Assembly: GCA_964035575.1 (NCBI GenBank)
Contig: OZ037854.1
Location: 1,178,001 to 1,242,000 of the forward strand
Direction: 5' to 3'
Source of the DNA: Rhynchopus sp. YZ270_cl-10
Taxonomy: Eukaryota > Euglenozoa > Diplonemea > Diplonemida > Diplonemidae
DNA: 64,000 bases
Shown here piece after piece: positions 20,487 to 30,897 of the stretch (position 1 is its first letter; every line of letters starts with the position of its first letter). The notes beneath the pieces are model-generated. The model was not told the DNA's origin, did no database searches, and saw only the letters and a program-made list of their open reading frames with translations. A program made the translations under genes and the position numbers.

Positions 20487-22502
20487 ATGAAGTGGGGTCT
20501 GAAACACCCCCTCCTCGTTGGCGCTGAGTGCGAGGCGGCAGATGCGAACGGGACCTGGTGGAAGGTGCAGATCGTCAACGACAATGGCGACGCGACGTAC
20601 CGAGCGGAGGTCGATGACGGACCGAAGACCATCTGGGAGTCCGTCAGCCCCGACAACATGCGCATCTCCACACAGCAGCAGAAGGAGCTGGAACGCTTGG
20701 AAGAAGACCTCGAGCGAGCAGAGAAGACAAAAGACGAGGCTGGGTGCCTCGAAATCGAGCGACAGCAGGAGCACATCCTGCACGGCAGCGTGGCACGCTA
20801 CAAAAAGGGCGACCCTGTCGAGGTGATGCACAACATCGGCGACGAATGGAAGGCAGGCACCGTCGCGTCCCTCGACCCCATCGTGGTCGACACCGGCTAC
20901 TCCATGAACCAATACGCACACATCCGCCACTCTGCCTCCGCCCTCCAGCACCCCCTCTCCGTCGGCGACTCCTGCGAAGCCCTTGACGCGCAAGGCACCT
21001 GGTGGCCCGTCACCGTAGACTCCGTCCTCTCCGCCACCTCATACAGCGTGAGTGTCGACGACGGCGCCGGCACCCGCTGGCCCGAAGTGAACGCCTCCAA
21101 CATGCGGAAAAGACAAACCAAAAAAATAGAACGCGAACGGTCCAAAGAAAAGAAGCAAACCAAAAAGGGGAAGAAAAAGGCGTCCTCCTCCTCTTCCTCT
21201 GCTGAGAGTGTGAAGCGGAAGTCGTCGAAAAAAGAGTCCAAACGGAAGAAAGGGAAGAAATCTATGAAGAAAGAGGCAAAAGAGAAGAAGGAGAAGAAGG
21301 GGAAGTCCTCTCGGCACCGCTCCCACACGGACAGCGACAACAGCAGTGCGGATGAGCGGGATAAGAAGAAGAAACAGACAGCCACAACACCACATCACCA
21401 CCACCACCACCACCACTCCACAACCCCTGTGAAGGGCGACGTCATCTCCTTTACCCACTACCACCAACAAAGAATGATGCACGTCACCGCCTTGGTCGTC
21501 AGCAAAACTGGGTGCAAGCTTCCAAATGGCGAGCAAGTGAACATCCCCTCTAAATGCATGAAGAAGAACCACAACTACTGTCCGTTGAGTGAGATCACGA
21601 AGCTGGGTCTGCACCATAGCAGGAAGGAGCACGGTGCAGTGGAATATGACTCCGCGTCGTGTGTTCTGAGCCGTGATGCGTCGGGTGGGTCAAACCGACC
21701 CTCCTTCTCCGCTCTTTCCTTTGAAATCCACCCGGACTCCCCTGACTGTCGTTTTGCGTTCACACTCAAACAGCAATGCAAACTCAAGAAGTGCGACCCT
21801 CCGTCGAAACCGCATGAGTTCGGCCCACTCTCCTTTGGGTTCATTGTGATCCCCCCACTGCCGCAGCAGCTCCAGCCGCAGCAGCAGCAGCAACAGGAGC
21901 CGCAGCCCTTCGCGACCTTCCTCTCTTCCGCCTCCGCCCCGGTCTGCGTAGACGGGTTTAAAGACCACTTCTCGCAGTTCTACTACTTCACGACACAGAA
22001 GAGCTCTGACGACAAAGAGGCGGACAACGGGCAGGTCATTGCAGCGGGGTCAGACGCTCACATGCTTGGTCTTCCTTCTCTTCGTGTTGACCAATCTTTG
22101 ACGGTCTTCATCAGTCGTTCTATGGGGCGTATTACTTGGGTGTGCGGTGGGGAAATCCGTGAACAGTCTGGCCTACCGCGCTTTGGCACCATCCGTCCAT
22201 TTGTTGCCCTCAGTAAAGGACACAGCGTGACGATCTCAGGTGCATCCCAAGAGGTAGGCCGTGCATATGCACCTGAGCTGAACGGACTCAACCAACGCCT
22301 CTCGATCGACCCAAAGCTGAACGGAGGCTCGCCAATGGACCGTGCCCTATGGTGCCAGACACTGAGCAAGGCGGTCAGCGTCACTGTGCTGTTCTCCTAC
22401 GACCCGACACTTCTCGTAGCAATTGCGGCAGGCGTGGCGGCGTACACCACGGTGCACCCTCATGAGATGGCGTCACGCCAAGCGTGCTGTCCTGTGTCGT
22501 GA
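20487..22502 (+). CDS. Tudor/Agenet-like repeats plus SPRY-like domain protein
   Basis: 671 residues from ATG 20487 (MKWGLKHPLLVG). Two clear Tudor/Agenet-type repeats stand at about 8-57 (VGAECEAADANGTWWKV...VDDGPKTIW) and 155-205 (VGDSCEALDAQGTWWPV...VDDGAGTRW). A more divergent unit lies between them (KKGDPVEVMHNIGDEWKAGT), after a short coiled coil (QQQKELERLEEDLERAEKTK). A Lys-rich, Ser-rich stretch (about 210-300) with many KKxK motifs suggests nuclear targeting, followed by a run of eight His. The C-terminal 270 residues resemble a SPRY/neuralized-like sandwich, with SLTVFISRSMGRITWVCGGE followed by an acidic/Pro strand, interrupted by a Gln-rich loop (QQLQPQQQQQQ). Tudor/Agenet domains often read methylated residues in chromatin or RNA-protein complexes, so a nuclear adaptor is my inference. 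I know of no named protein with this order. Confidence 0.7.
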   Translation: MKWGLKHPLLVGAECEAADANGTWWKVQIVNDNGDATYRAEVDDGPKTIWESVSPDNMRISTQQQKELERLEEDLERAEKTKDEAGCLEIERQQEHILHGSVARYKKGDPVEVMHNIGDEWKAGTVASLDPIVVDTGYSMNQYAHIRHSASALQHPLSVGDSCEALDAQGTWWPVTVDSVLSATSYSVSVDDGAGTRWPEVNASNMRKRQTKKIERERSKEKKQTKKGKKKASSSSSSAESVKRKSSKKESKRKKGKKSMKKEAKEKKEKKGKSSRHRSHTDSDNSSADERDKKKKQTATTPHHHHHHHHSTTPVKGDVISFTHYHQQRMMHVTALVVSKTGCKLPNGEQVNIPSKCMKKNHNYCPLSEITKLGLHHSRKEHGAVEYDSASCVLSRDASGGSNRPSFSALSFEIHPDSPDCRFAFTLKQQCKLKKCDPPSKPHEFGPLSFGFIVIPPLPQQLQPQQQQQQEPQPFATFLSSASAPVCVDGFKDHFSQFYYFTTQKSSDDKEADNGQVIAAGSDAHMLGLPSLRVDQSLTVFISRSMGRITWVCGGEIREQSGLPRFGTIRPFVALSKGHSVTISGASQEVGRAYAPELNGLNQRLSIDPKLNGGSPMDRALWCQTLSKAVSVTVLFSYDPTLLVAIAAGVAAYTTVHPHEMASRQACCPVS

Positions 22503-24520
22503 TGCGTTGTAGGTTGTTTACTTTTCACCTCGATTTCGAAATGGATGGTGGGACTGAATGGTTTGGGTTCACGGTAGATGTACTCTCCACGAGCGGGCTG
22601 TTGTATCTCAAATCAACTTTCTTTTTGACCCGATCTGCCTTGTAGTACGTTTCAACCGATCTCTCTATAAAAGAAAAGTTATAAGATGCTCCTAAGACTA
22701 AGCACGAGAGGCTTAGGATCCTCTTATAAGCTTTTCTTTCTTTTTTGACCAAATGGCGCAATGATGGCGTCGAGAGATTTGATGATGTGCTTTTCCAATA
22801 AAAGGGGGGGGAAGGGTTCCACAGGCGCGTCTCTTCCTACTGTGCGCCAATAGAATGGCGTGGGTGCCAAGGCGTGCTGTTGTATCATAGATAATAGAAG
22901 GAAGGGGAGGGGGAGGGATGGGAGGGAGGGGATAGTGGTGGCAGTGTTGTGATAATTTGCCCATCATAATACACAATACAGCTGTATTGCGATGTGTACT
23001 ATGTAGTGTGATGGGGGCAGTTGTCATAGTACAGCCACTATAGGAGGAGGAGGAGGAGGGGGGGTTGATAAATCCGTCTAGTGGAGGGGGGGGGCATACA
23101 GCTATTGTTGGTCCAGTGCCTGCGTCTGAAGAATGGTGGGGCGTTTTGCACTTTCAACTTCTCTTTTTTTTGGTCCAAAATAGGGGGGGTTTTGTGAATA
23201 TTTTTTTGTACAAAGTAATTTTTCAGTTTTCAGTTTTTTTTTTTGTTGTGAGAATTTCTTTTGAGAGTGGGTTAAAGAAAAGGGTGAGAAGAGAAAAAGA
23301 ATCAGTTTTTTGTTTTGGATAATTCCCTACTGCTCTGGGTGCGTGCCCTCCTGGGTACCTTTCTTGTTTGGTTCAAACATCAAATCCACAATTTTTGCTT
23401 GTTTTTTTGTCAACAGTGCGCCATTGTTTTGCACTTTCAACTTCCGTTTTTTTTTCTCCTCAATAGTCTGTCTTGGCTTAGTGTAGCTGCCAGACAGACA
23501 CTCTGGTTCACTATCCAGGAATCATCTCTCCCCCTTTTTTTGTGAAAACTTATACGGCGAGACTCTCATCAAGACATGCAAAGTGGTCTTCATGTGGGTT
23601 CCTGCCTTGGTTCGTTAGGTTATCTAAGCTAAGAGATGCTTACAAAATACGAGCCTCTTTTTTTTATTTTTTTTGCAGCGACTTGTGTGCCGGCATACAG
23701 CATCCCGCCGTGTAAATATATATTCGATTGAAGTGGTTCCCTCCGTGGTTCTATAACCAAAGCCTCACGAGGTGTCTGGGTGGGTCTACAGAGGCGTTTG
23801 CACTACAAATACATTTTTTTTCCAGATGTGTGTTTGATACCTAATAGGGGTAATTCTTGCGCAGAATATGGCCCCAAGATGTGTGTGTGTGTGCACGAGA
23901 GACGCACATTCATCGTACAAAAAAAAAATTATTTTTCTTCAAAAAAAAAAACTTAGTTCTCAAGCATCAGTGCCACATACACTTAGATGCTCTTTTGTAA
24001 CTAAGCTTCCCCCTTTCTGGTTCACTGGCGCCATATAAAGGGGAAGATAGACTTTCCGCAACAGAAGTTACCCTAGCTTTTTTAGCCACTTCAGGCTCGG
24101 TTCAAAAAACTTTTTTTGTTCCCCCCTTCAAAATTTGTCCTTTTTTTTTAAAGGACCGTGAGAAGCCCTGACTGGCATTCATTGTATGAATCATTGAAAG
24201 TACTCTCTGGGGTTCGCTAGAAACCCGCGGAGAACCAGTGTCCGTGTCTTCCGGTGTCTCCCCCCAGGACTCCCCCCTACAACGAAAACACTTTCGTTAC
24301 ATCTTTTTACCCCCCTCCACTGTACAAACTGCCTCTAACACCACACAACAAAAAAAGTTGCACTTAAATTTCTCCCGTTCTCTTTTCCCCCGCCATTTTT
24401 TTTCCCCCCCACCCCTCCACTCAGGGGTATATTTTTTATAGTATTACACAAAAACACCCCCCTTTTTTTTTAATTTCCTCCACCACTCAAGTTTGATTCC
24501 CCTCTGATATTTCTTTGTCA
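22503..24520. other. Repeat-bearing intergenic region
   Basis: Holds B (22537-22626), A (22694-22742), a G-rich strand stretch (about 22900-22932) with four or more GGGG runs next to an inverted-repeat element (22931-23042), E copies (23113-23170, 23731-23812, 24197-24250) and an F-like motif near 23880. No gene found. The last 280 bp is C/T-rich and leads to the gene at 24521. Confidence 0.65.
22931..23042. mobile_element. Small inverted-repeat element (H-type, second copy)
   Basis: ATAGTGG at the left and CCACTAT at the right are inverted; the arms continue imperfectly (GGCAGTGTTGTGAT against the reverse complement of ATCACAACTGCC-like sequence). The centre has the palindrome AATACAGCTGTATT. 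It shares GGTGGCAGTRTTGTGAT with 12487-12590. Confidence 0.45.
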
Positions 24521-24937
24521 ATGGGAGATGCCCGCACCGTGACGTTTCATATAAGCAAAGGGGATGAGACTGTTGTTAAGGTAGACAATGGCAATGAAGA
24601 GGAGAGGTGTGTCGATACTGCAGCTGCACTGCTGGCGGTGCGAGGTGTGCACTGTGCTGCACCGCGTCTTATCGTGAAGGGGGCAATGTTGGGGGCAGCA
24701 GCGACACTTGGTTCGTTGCCGGTACCGTGCAAGGTGTTGGTGCACCCTGCGGACGCTGCAGGTCATTCACGTACCCTCGCGTCTGCGAAGACAACAAGCA
24801 GCTATGCACCCCACCTCCCAGAGGCTGTGCGGAAGTACTACATCCAGGGCACGGTGTTCTGCAGACGGTTCGCCTTCTTCCTGCAGGACCTCTTGATGAC
24901 GATGTTCCGCACGCCGGAGAAGGCAAAGCGGGCGTGA
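24521..24937 (+). CDS. Small protein, possible ubiquitin fold
   Basis: 138 residues from ATG 24521 (MGDARTVTFHISKGDETVVK). The first 80 residues alternate strands and a helix in a way that suits a ubiquitin-like beta-grasp (TVTFHISKG, a helix CVDTAAALLAVRGV, PRLIVKGAML, CKVLVHPAD), but no sequence signature confirms it. The C-terminal part (about 105-138) contains YYIQGTVFCRRFAFFLQDLL and a basic end, possibly an amphipathic or membrane-touching helix. The gene lies behind a long C/T tract, has no intron and is GC-richer than its flanks. No pathway can be assigned. Confidence 0.6.
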   Translation: MGDARTVTFHISKGDETVVKVDNGNEEERCVDTAAALLAVRGVHCAAPRLIVKGAMLGAAATLGSLPVPCKVLVHPADAAGHSRTLASAKTTSSYAPHLPEAVRKYYIQGTVFCRRFAFFLQDLLMTMFRTPEKAKRA

Positions 24938-25481
24938 ATGGGGAAAGGGGGTTGCTGTAGAATTAAGTTATTTTGAAAAAGGAATAGAAGGAGAAGGAGA
25001 AGCGGATGTTATGTTGAGTTGGAGGGATTTTTTCCATTTGTGTGGCTTTTTTTTCACAAAATATACACCATCACACCCACAGAAGTCTTTTGTTGCAAAA
25101 AGGAACGACATACACCATACACCCTAACTCCATTTCCATCTTCCTTCTTCAATAGCCCGCAACACTCCGGGGGGGTTCTGTAACCCCACGGAGTGTCAGT
25201 ACCTACGTCTCCCCAGCGGCGTTTTGCACTACACTCCAACTTCACCTTTTTTTCTCTTCTTTTCAAGATTTGACAGTTAGAGCAACGAGCCTTTAGGTTT
25301 ATCTTACAACACTTTTCTCTCTCTCTTTTCTGTGGACAAAACTCCATCTTTCGATTGAAAAGACTATCTTAATCATCTTTGCTTCTCCCGCTTTTTCCAA
25401 AGCACTTGGAGAGCAACCCCCCTCCCCTCCCCCCTCCCCCTCCTCCTCCTCTCCCTTTCTCCCCCCCTTTCTCTCCCCCAT
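24938..25481. other. Intergenic with E and A repeats
   Basis: Family E (25161-25255) is followed directly by a worn family A copy (25271-25325). The space then becomes C/T-rich (25380-25470, long CCTCC runs) up to the next start codon. Confidence 0.65.
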
Positions 25482-26540
25482 ATGGAATGCCGTGCAGTGC
25501 CCGAAATCTACGAATACCTATGGAAGGAGAAGACCACCCGACAAGAGGAGGCCTCGCAGTACGGGAAGCTCCGGGTGTCGATCCCGGACACGGTGGTGTA
25601 CATGTTTGCGAAGGCGCAGGCGTGGTACTTTACGAACGCTGCTGGGCAGGTGATGCGGCGTGCACAGCTGCACAGCCAGAAGGTCATTGACCGGATGACA
25701 CCCTCTGGAGAAAGCGGCATTGCGGCCTTTGCGGTGCCCTCCATCCAAGGCGACCGAGAGCATTTCACCGGAATACAGTACTTTGATGATGAAGGTCTGG
25801 CCGATGCGTTGACGAGAGACGGCTTGCCGGATCATGCAATTCTACAGAAGTTTATTGCCCCAAAACCGGTTGTCCGTGGACAAGCGAAAAATCGGCTTAT
25901 TCAGAGCTTATGGCAGCCGCATCATTTTCTTGTTGCAAGGTGGGAAAATTTGCATTTGTTATCTGATATGCGATATTCTCGCGAGGAGCGTGCTGAGACT
26001 GTAGAGGGGACCCGGCATAGCATGTCATCACAGTTACAAAGCCCGGTTTTGCTTAACCATTTGAAGGAATTGAGTAATGGAATTGCAGAGCATTTGTTTT
26101 ATGTGGCAGACCTGGTGACAAAGAGTATGCAGCTTTGCTGGAAGGTGGATACACATCACAAAGTCCAACTTCTCTGGTGCTCACAACTCGAGACCGTAAC
26201 ACGTGCCGATGCAGATAAAGGTGCATACACCATGAAGCTTCTCCCCTCCAACCCACGTCTCTACCTGTCCCATCAACGCCATCTTAAACGCCTGGCACAT
26301 CGTCAACGCAAGATAGATTCCACGCAATACACAGTCCAAGAGTGGACCCCAGAACACCGCAGCGAGGCTTCTGACGAAGAGGAGGAGGAGGTGGAAGAAG
26401 GTGACGGTGGTGGGGGTGGTGCCGGTGGTGTGCGCAAGCCCGTATACCGCCCCCCGGCGTCTGCGTTGGTTGTAGAAGGTGCGTGGGGGGAGGCGCTGCC
26501 CTCTGTGAGAGGGGCCCTGATGATGCCTCCCGATGGATGA
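25482..26540 (+). CDS. Conserved-looking protein of unknown function
   Basis: 352 residues from ATG 25482, 12 bp after a long C/T tract. The body (1-270) is helical, without signal peptide or membrane segment, and has the look of a conserved globular protein: IPDTVVYMFAKAQAWYF, FIAPKPVVRGQAKNRLIQSL, HHFLVARWENLHLLSDMRYS, AEHLFYVADLVTKSMQLCWK. It ends in a low-complexity acidic/Gly stretch (EEEEEVEEGDGGGGG) and a Pro-rich tail. The RWEN and DMRYSREER stretch reminds me of uncharacterised flagellate proteins, but I cannot name a family. No intron. The stop lies about 385 bp before the next start. Confidence 0.65.
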   Translation: MECRAVPEIYEYLWKEKTTRQEEASQYGKLRVSIPDTVVYMFAKAQAWYFTNAAGQVMRRAQLHSQKVIDRMTPSGESGIAAFAVPSIQGDREHFTGIQYFDDEGLADALTRDGLPDHAILQKFIAPKPVVRGQAKNRLIQSLWQPHHFLVARWENLHLLSDMRYSREERAETVEGTRHSMSSQLQSPVLLNHLKELSNGIAEHLFYVADLVTKSMQLCWKVDTHHKVQLLWCSQLETVTRADADKGAYTMKLLPSNPRLYLSHQRHLKRLAHRQRKIDSTQYTVQEWTPEHRSEASDEEEEEVEEGDGGGGGAGGVRKPVYRPPASALVVEGAWGEALPSVRGALMMPPDG

Positions 26541-26925
26541 AAAAAAAAGGAGGGGGTGTTTTGAGATTCTCAAGATATCGCGCTGTTTTTTGTTAAATTC
26601 ATGCCAAAAGGCATACTGTCACAAAGAGGGCGTTGTTGGATTTCACGTCAACTTTTGTTTCTCTCTTTTTTTTGGACATTTCAAAAAATATTCTCAAAAA
26701 AAGATTAATCCTTCACACCATGTTTTTGATGATACGCTCTCCCTTCCTTCCACTCCATTTCCCCAAACACCAACATTTTTTTTTTTTTCAGGGATTTTTA
26801 TTTTTATTTTACGTGCCTGCTCTATCCACCGCGAATCTGCACGTTTTTCGAACTTCACTTTAGGGGGGGGGGGGGGTGGGGAAAAAAAGGGGCTTCTGAA
26901 AAAATTTCAAGAAAAAAACACAAAA
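26541..26925. other. Short intergenic region with a B repeat and a G-run
   Basis: Family B copy at 26601-26660, T-rich tract near 26780, and a run of 14 G's at 26863-26876. The frame that runs through this space is low complexity and not considered coding. Confidence 0.6.
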
Positions 26926-27717
26926 ATGCTGCGAAAACCTTCACAAATGATGTCTCTTTCCTCTCTGCTTCTTCTCCTTCTCCTTTTCCCTATCGGGGTC
27001 GCCTCGCAGACGCCTGCACCTTCTGATCAGACGCCTGCACCTTCTGATTCCGACCACACCGTTTTGATTATAATTATCGCAAGCGCGTGTGGCGTTTTAT
27101 TGATTGTAGGTGGGGTAGTTATCTATTGTTGTACCAGACCCGATAAATATGATGGAAGAAGTGGATCGGGCGCTGCGTTTCAGGAAACCCTAAACCGCGC
27201 TGCAGGAACCGGAGACCCTCGGTACGAAGCTGTAGGCGGTGTGTACGGAAACACCAACCGCGCCCCCCCTGCCCCAGAACCGCCGCGAGAATTCAAGGTC
27301 GCGACGCTCCCGAAGGAGGCCCCTCCGGTTACCTTTGATGTAGCGCAAATCGACGAAGGGGTGAAGCAAGGACGCACCCGAACCTACTTTGATGCAAGAG
27401 ATATCCTTCGTGTCTCCCGAAAGGGCTATGTAGATAAAGACCACGAACTGACAGTGCAAGAAAACAAGGAGAGGTTACGTGGTCTAATCGATGTAGAAGA
27501 GTTGATAGAAGATTCGATAACAGACTGGCGTGTACCAGATGCGGAAAGTCCCTCCTCTCCAGCTGGGGTAGACGAACATGGGAACGCACTCAGACCAAAC
27601 AACGCTGCACCCCCCAGCAAGCAAACCTCCCGAAGAGCGCAGTCCCCAACAAGAACGCTGCCGCCAATCGGCAATACGCCCTCTGTGAGAACCTTCCGGC
27701 CGGAGACACCTAATTGA
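26926..27717 (+). CDS. Type I membrane protein with short ectodomain
   Basis: 263 residues from ATG 26926; the second Met (26947) is an alternative. A signal peptide (MMSLSSLLLLLLLFPIGVAS) is followed by a very short ectodomain holding two copies of QTPAPSD, then a transmembrane helix (HTVLIIIIASACGVLLIVGG, VVIYCC) at about 44-69. The cytoplasmic part, about 190 residues, is hydrophilic with repeated Pro and Arg (RAPPAPEPPREFKVATLPKE) and conserved-looking VTFDVAQIDEGVKQGRTRTY. No known domain. The design resembles small adaptor-type membrane proteins, with most mass inside the cell. Function unknown. Confidence 0.65.
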   Translation: MLRKPSQMMSLSSLLLLLLLFPIGVASQTPAPSDQTPAPSDSDHTVLIIIIASACGVLLIVGGVVIYCCTRPDKYDGRSGSGAAFQETLNRAAGTGDPRYEAVGGVYGNTNRAPPAPEPPREFKVATLPKEAPPVTFDVAQIDEGVKQGRTRTYFDARDILRVSRKGYVDKDHELTVQENKERLRGLIDVEELIEDSITDWRVPDAESPSSPAGVDEHGNALRPNNAAPPSKQTSRRAQSPTRTLPPIGNTPSVRTFRPETPN

Positions 27718-29550
27718 AAAGAATGGGGTGGGGGGGGGAAAAGGGGGTGTTAAGGCGACGAACAGAGGCAAGCTTTAGGAAAAACAAAGCTTTCTCTGTT
27801 TTTTATGTAGAGTTTTTTTAGTAGTAGTGGAATGGGTTTTACACAACATTCAAATGAATCGATTAAAAAAATATGCTCCCCTCCCCAAAAATAGTACGTA
27901 AATCTGTAAATATGTAATACATCTGTCTTTCTGGCGTTATTGATGCCTCCCCCGTCACCCCCGTCACCCCTGCTACTTAAGGTGCTTCGCATATTGCGTT
28001 TGCGCCGATTTTTTCAAAAGAAAGTGTCATCTGTCGTTCCCTCTCTGATTGTAGTTGTTTGATGCGTTGACGCTTTTGGGTTGGTAGTGTTGCAGAGAGC
28101 ATAGTTGGGTGAACGACGTGACACACATTCCGCTCACAAAAGTAGTGTGCATAATAAATGAAAATTGTAGTGGAAGCTCATCCTCGGGGGTGTCTATACT
28201 ACAAAAATATTGATTTCAAAAAAAAAAAAACATTTGCGAAAAGTTTAATTCTCTTTGGTGGGAAAATGGGAGAAAAATACAAAATCCCAATCCCTGCTCC
28301 ACTTCTTTTTCTTTATTTTTTTGTAAGGTTGTGTACAACCCCCCCCTCGGTCCCCCCCCTCCCCAGCATAGAGGAATAGGACAGTTGTTTCTGTGTGCTA
28401 TCGCTCGGGAAACGTTGACCTGTTTCATTCAAAGTACCAAAGTACCTGCTATTGCATATCATGAGCTTTCGTTTCAAGGTCAACTGCGTCCCGTTTTTTT
28501 TGCACACACAGTTTTTTTTTTTGTTTGCCTTTCTTTATTGTATTGTGGCCAAAAGAAAACTGCTCATTTGTTACCCACATTTTTAGTTGTGGGTGCTTTT
28601 ACGCGAATATACAATACATACTCCCCTTGTCCCTCTTTTCAGGGCACATATTTTGTTTGGTGACTAAGCACGAGAGGCTTGGGATCATCTTATAAACTTT
28701 TCTTTTGTTTCTCCACGACACAAATAAAAGGTAATGAATAAGGCTGTCTGAATGTCAGCCTTTTTCACTACCTTCGCTACACTAAACCAACATTATATTT
28801 TAACAAATGTTTTTTTTATGAAAAGCACAGTGGAGATTTGCACAAAACTGTGGCAACACAACTGAGGCAACTACACTACCCCAACAATTTATCAAAAAAA
28901 TAGAGTGAAGGTTTCTTGCAGTCAAACCCTCACGTAACGTATTTTCCAACAAAAAGTAGATGTTTTTTTTTATGACGAAAACATTCGCAGTTTTTTTAGG
29001 TTCATTTTTCCATCTTTGTCTGTGTCTGCCTGCATTTCGTAGAGTGCAGACGCTACTGAGGTGGGTACTTCGGCGATTGTTTGTAAAGAAAACACACACA
29101 AAAAGCCCGAGATCTGAGGCCTTTTCGTGAGTGAACTTTTTGGACAGTGGAGATTGCACAAACTGTGGCAACACAACCCGAGGCAACTACACTACTCCAA
29201 CAATTTTATCAAAAAAAAAACAAGGAAAAAAATGTTTCCAGGGGAAATGGGTTTTATTCCGACATTGTACAGTGGGAGTTCTTTGTTGTTCGCAATGCGC
29301 TCCCCTCTGGTGTACACTCCATGCATGGCAGAGCAGCAAACCCTGCCAATCAGCGCCGTTCGTTAGCTATAGTGGGGGGAGGGGTGTTTTAATCTTGACC
29401 ATTTTCGCAAGCTTTTGTTATTCTTAAACAATGCTGTACGATATACATTAGGGTCTAGGTGACCTAGCGCTCGTACGATAGTGATCGTACCAACTAAACA
29501 AACAAAAAATTCGACGAACGGTGTTTTTTTATTTGCTATGCGTGTATTGG

Positions 29551-29658
29551 TTGGGTGATCTATGAACGGGGAGATATTTTTTCACTAGCTCTCAGCAGGC
29601 TCTTACAGACTCTCACAGCCTGTTACGTGTCTCACGGAGACGATCATAGATCACCCAA
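29551..29658 (+). mobile_element. D element, copy 2
   Basis: Same length and structure as the copy at 12312-12419, with identical TTGGGTGATCTATGA at both ends (right end in reverse complement). Taking TGGG...CCCA as ends, ATTGGT flanks both sides as a 6-bp duplication. Confidence 0.8.
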
Positions 29659-29890
29659 TTGGTGTGCAGAGAGTACTGTCAGAGTACTGTCTTTATTTTT
29701 CAAGTTTCCTCTTTTTTGTACAATTATTTTTACCACTTTATTAGAGCTTTTTTTAGGTGACGAAGCACAGAAATGACTTTTGCTCATCTTTTAGCAAACC
29801 TTTTCTCTTTTAAAAGATCGATGCACACGAGAGGCACATTCATCTTTTCAACTTTTCTCTATTTTGGTATTGGTCTCTTTTTATTTTTGT

Positions 29891-29929
29891 TCAACGACTT
29901 TCTAAGGTGGCAGTTTCTGTACTTTATTT
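29891..29929 (+). other. Spliced-leader-like sequence
   Basis: CAGTTTCTGTACTTTATT (29911-29928) is an exact match to the 3' half of the SL exon of kinetoplastids and diplonemids as I recall it. Upstream, TCAACGACTTTCTAAGG aligns loosely with the CCAACGATTTAAAAG start of the diplonemid SL, and the total length (about 38) suits an SL exon. The following base is T, not G, and no GT donor follows, so this is not a working SL gene. A retrocopied or decayed SL exon is the likely origin. Confidence 0.6.
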
Positions 29930-30259
29930 GGCTACGTTTTATTCACATCTTTTTAGGGTCGGTGCCTGCGTCCCAGAGGCGTTTTGCACTCTCAACTTCA
30001 CTTTTTTTTCTGTACGTCATTAGTCCTGCTATGTATCTCCCTTACAATCACTGCCCCCGACACCCCCGCCCCCTGCCATCTTGGTTGTTTGTCACCCTCT
30101 GCGTTTGTGCTGCAGTGAGGTACATTCGTCAGGGTGTCTTTCTTTTTTCCACCACACATACAACACCTCTGGGTGCAATGCAAAGACGATCTTATCCTAA
30201 AAAAGTATCCGTAAAAAAAAAATGTCTCTCATCCCCTCTTTCATGACGGCAGTTCAGTG

Positions 30260-30844
30260 GGGGGGAGTGTTGCAGTTTTTTTTCCCCAATGATTACCTAC
30301 AGTGTGTACATGAGGGTGACGGTTCCTCCGTAGCAGTCTGATTCGGTCTCCTCCCATCCTCTGTGCTTCCGCCCTCTCTCTCTCCGCCGCTGCGGGGCTT
30401 CGTGAGCAGCTGCAGCTGCTTCAGATGTCAGTCATGAAAGGCTTGCTGCTCCTTCCATTTTAGGTCACTGTAGGGTACACCTAGCAAGGTAAGCCGCGGG
30501 GCGTGTGCACGTATGTGCAGTATGTTGAGGCGTTTCGAGAACCGCTTCATCACCAGTTCTGCATGCTATCCAGCACCACAGCGCAAGCTTGACGTGCAGA
30601 GTGCCATGGTTGCTGTGCCACGGGTGTAGCAGTAGACTGTCGTAGTTGTCGGTTTTGGTTCCTGAGCGAACGTGAGCCGGCCCCGGCAGCTCACATTGCT
30701 GTCCGCCCGCTTGGACAGGCTGTCAGCAGCTTCGTCCTTATTGCCTACATGCGATGGCATGCAGTGGAAGTGCAGGGCTCGTTCCCTTCGGACCATTTTG
30801 CAGCGTGATGGCAGACCTCGGAACCATTTCTCCAACCTACACAA
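30260..30844 (-). mobile_element. Non-LTR retrotransposon (LINE) remnant with RNase H end
   Basis: On the minus strand, 30566-30844 encodes RALHFHCMPSHVGNKDEAAD followed by SLSKRADSN, matching the last RNase H motif of I/ingi-type LINEs (PSHxGN-(x)2-AD). Further coding-like, GC-rich sequence continues towards 30260 in other frames, so the piece is broken and truncated. The GC content is well above the surrounding spacer. It lies opposite to the genes and ends about 50 bp before the start codon of the coiled-coil gene, so it may contribute to that gene's leader. A cellular RNase H is unlikely because nothing else of the fold is present in one frame. Confidence 0.7.
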
Positions 30845-30897
30845 AAACTCTCAATAACCCACACCACACAGAACACCCCCCCCAAACACACACCACA

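Larger units (their letters stand above)
27718..30897. other. Intergenic region with repeats, SL-like sequence and LINE remnant
   Basis: Contents: G repeat on the minus strand (28021-28155), C (28167-28217), A (28659-28706), a duplicated stretch (GGAGATTTGCACAAAACTGT near 28830 and GGAGATTGCACAAACTGTGG near 29148, each followed by ACTACACTAC), D element (29551-29658), worn A (29755-29815), F-like motif (29820-29860), SL-like sequence (29891-29929), E (29960-30008) and the LINE remnant (30260-30844). No + strand gene seen. Confidence 0.65.
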
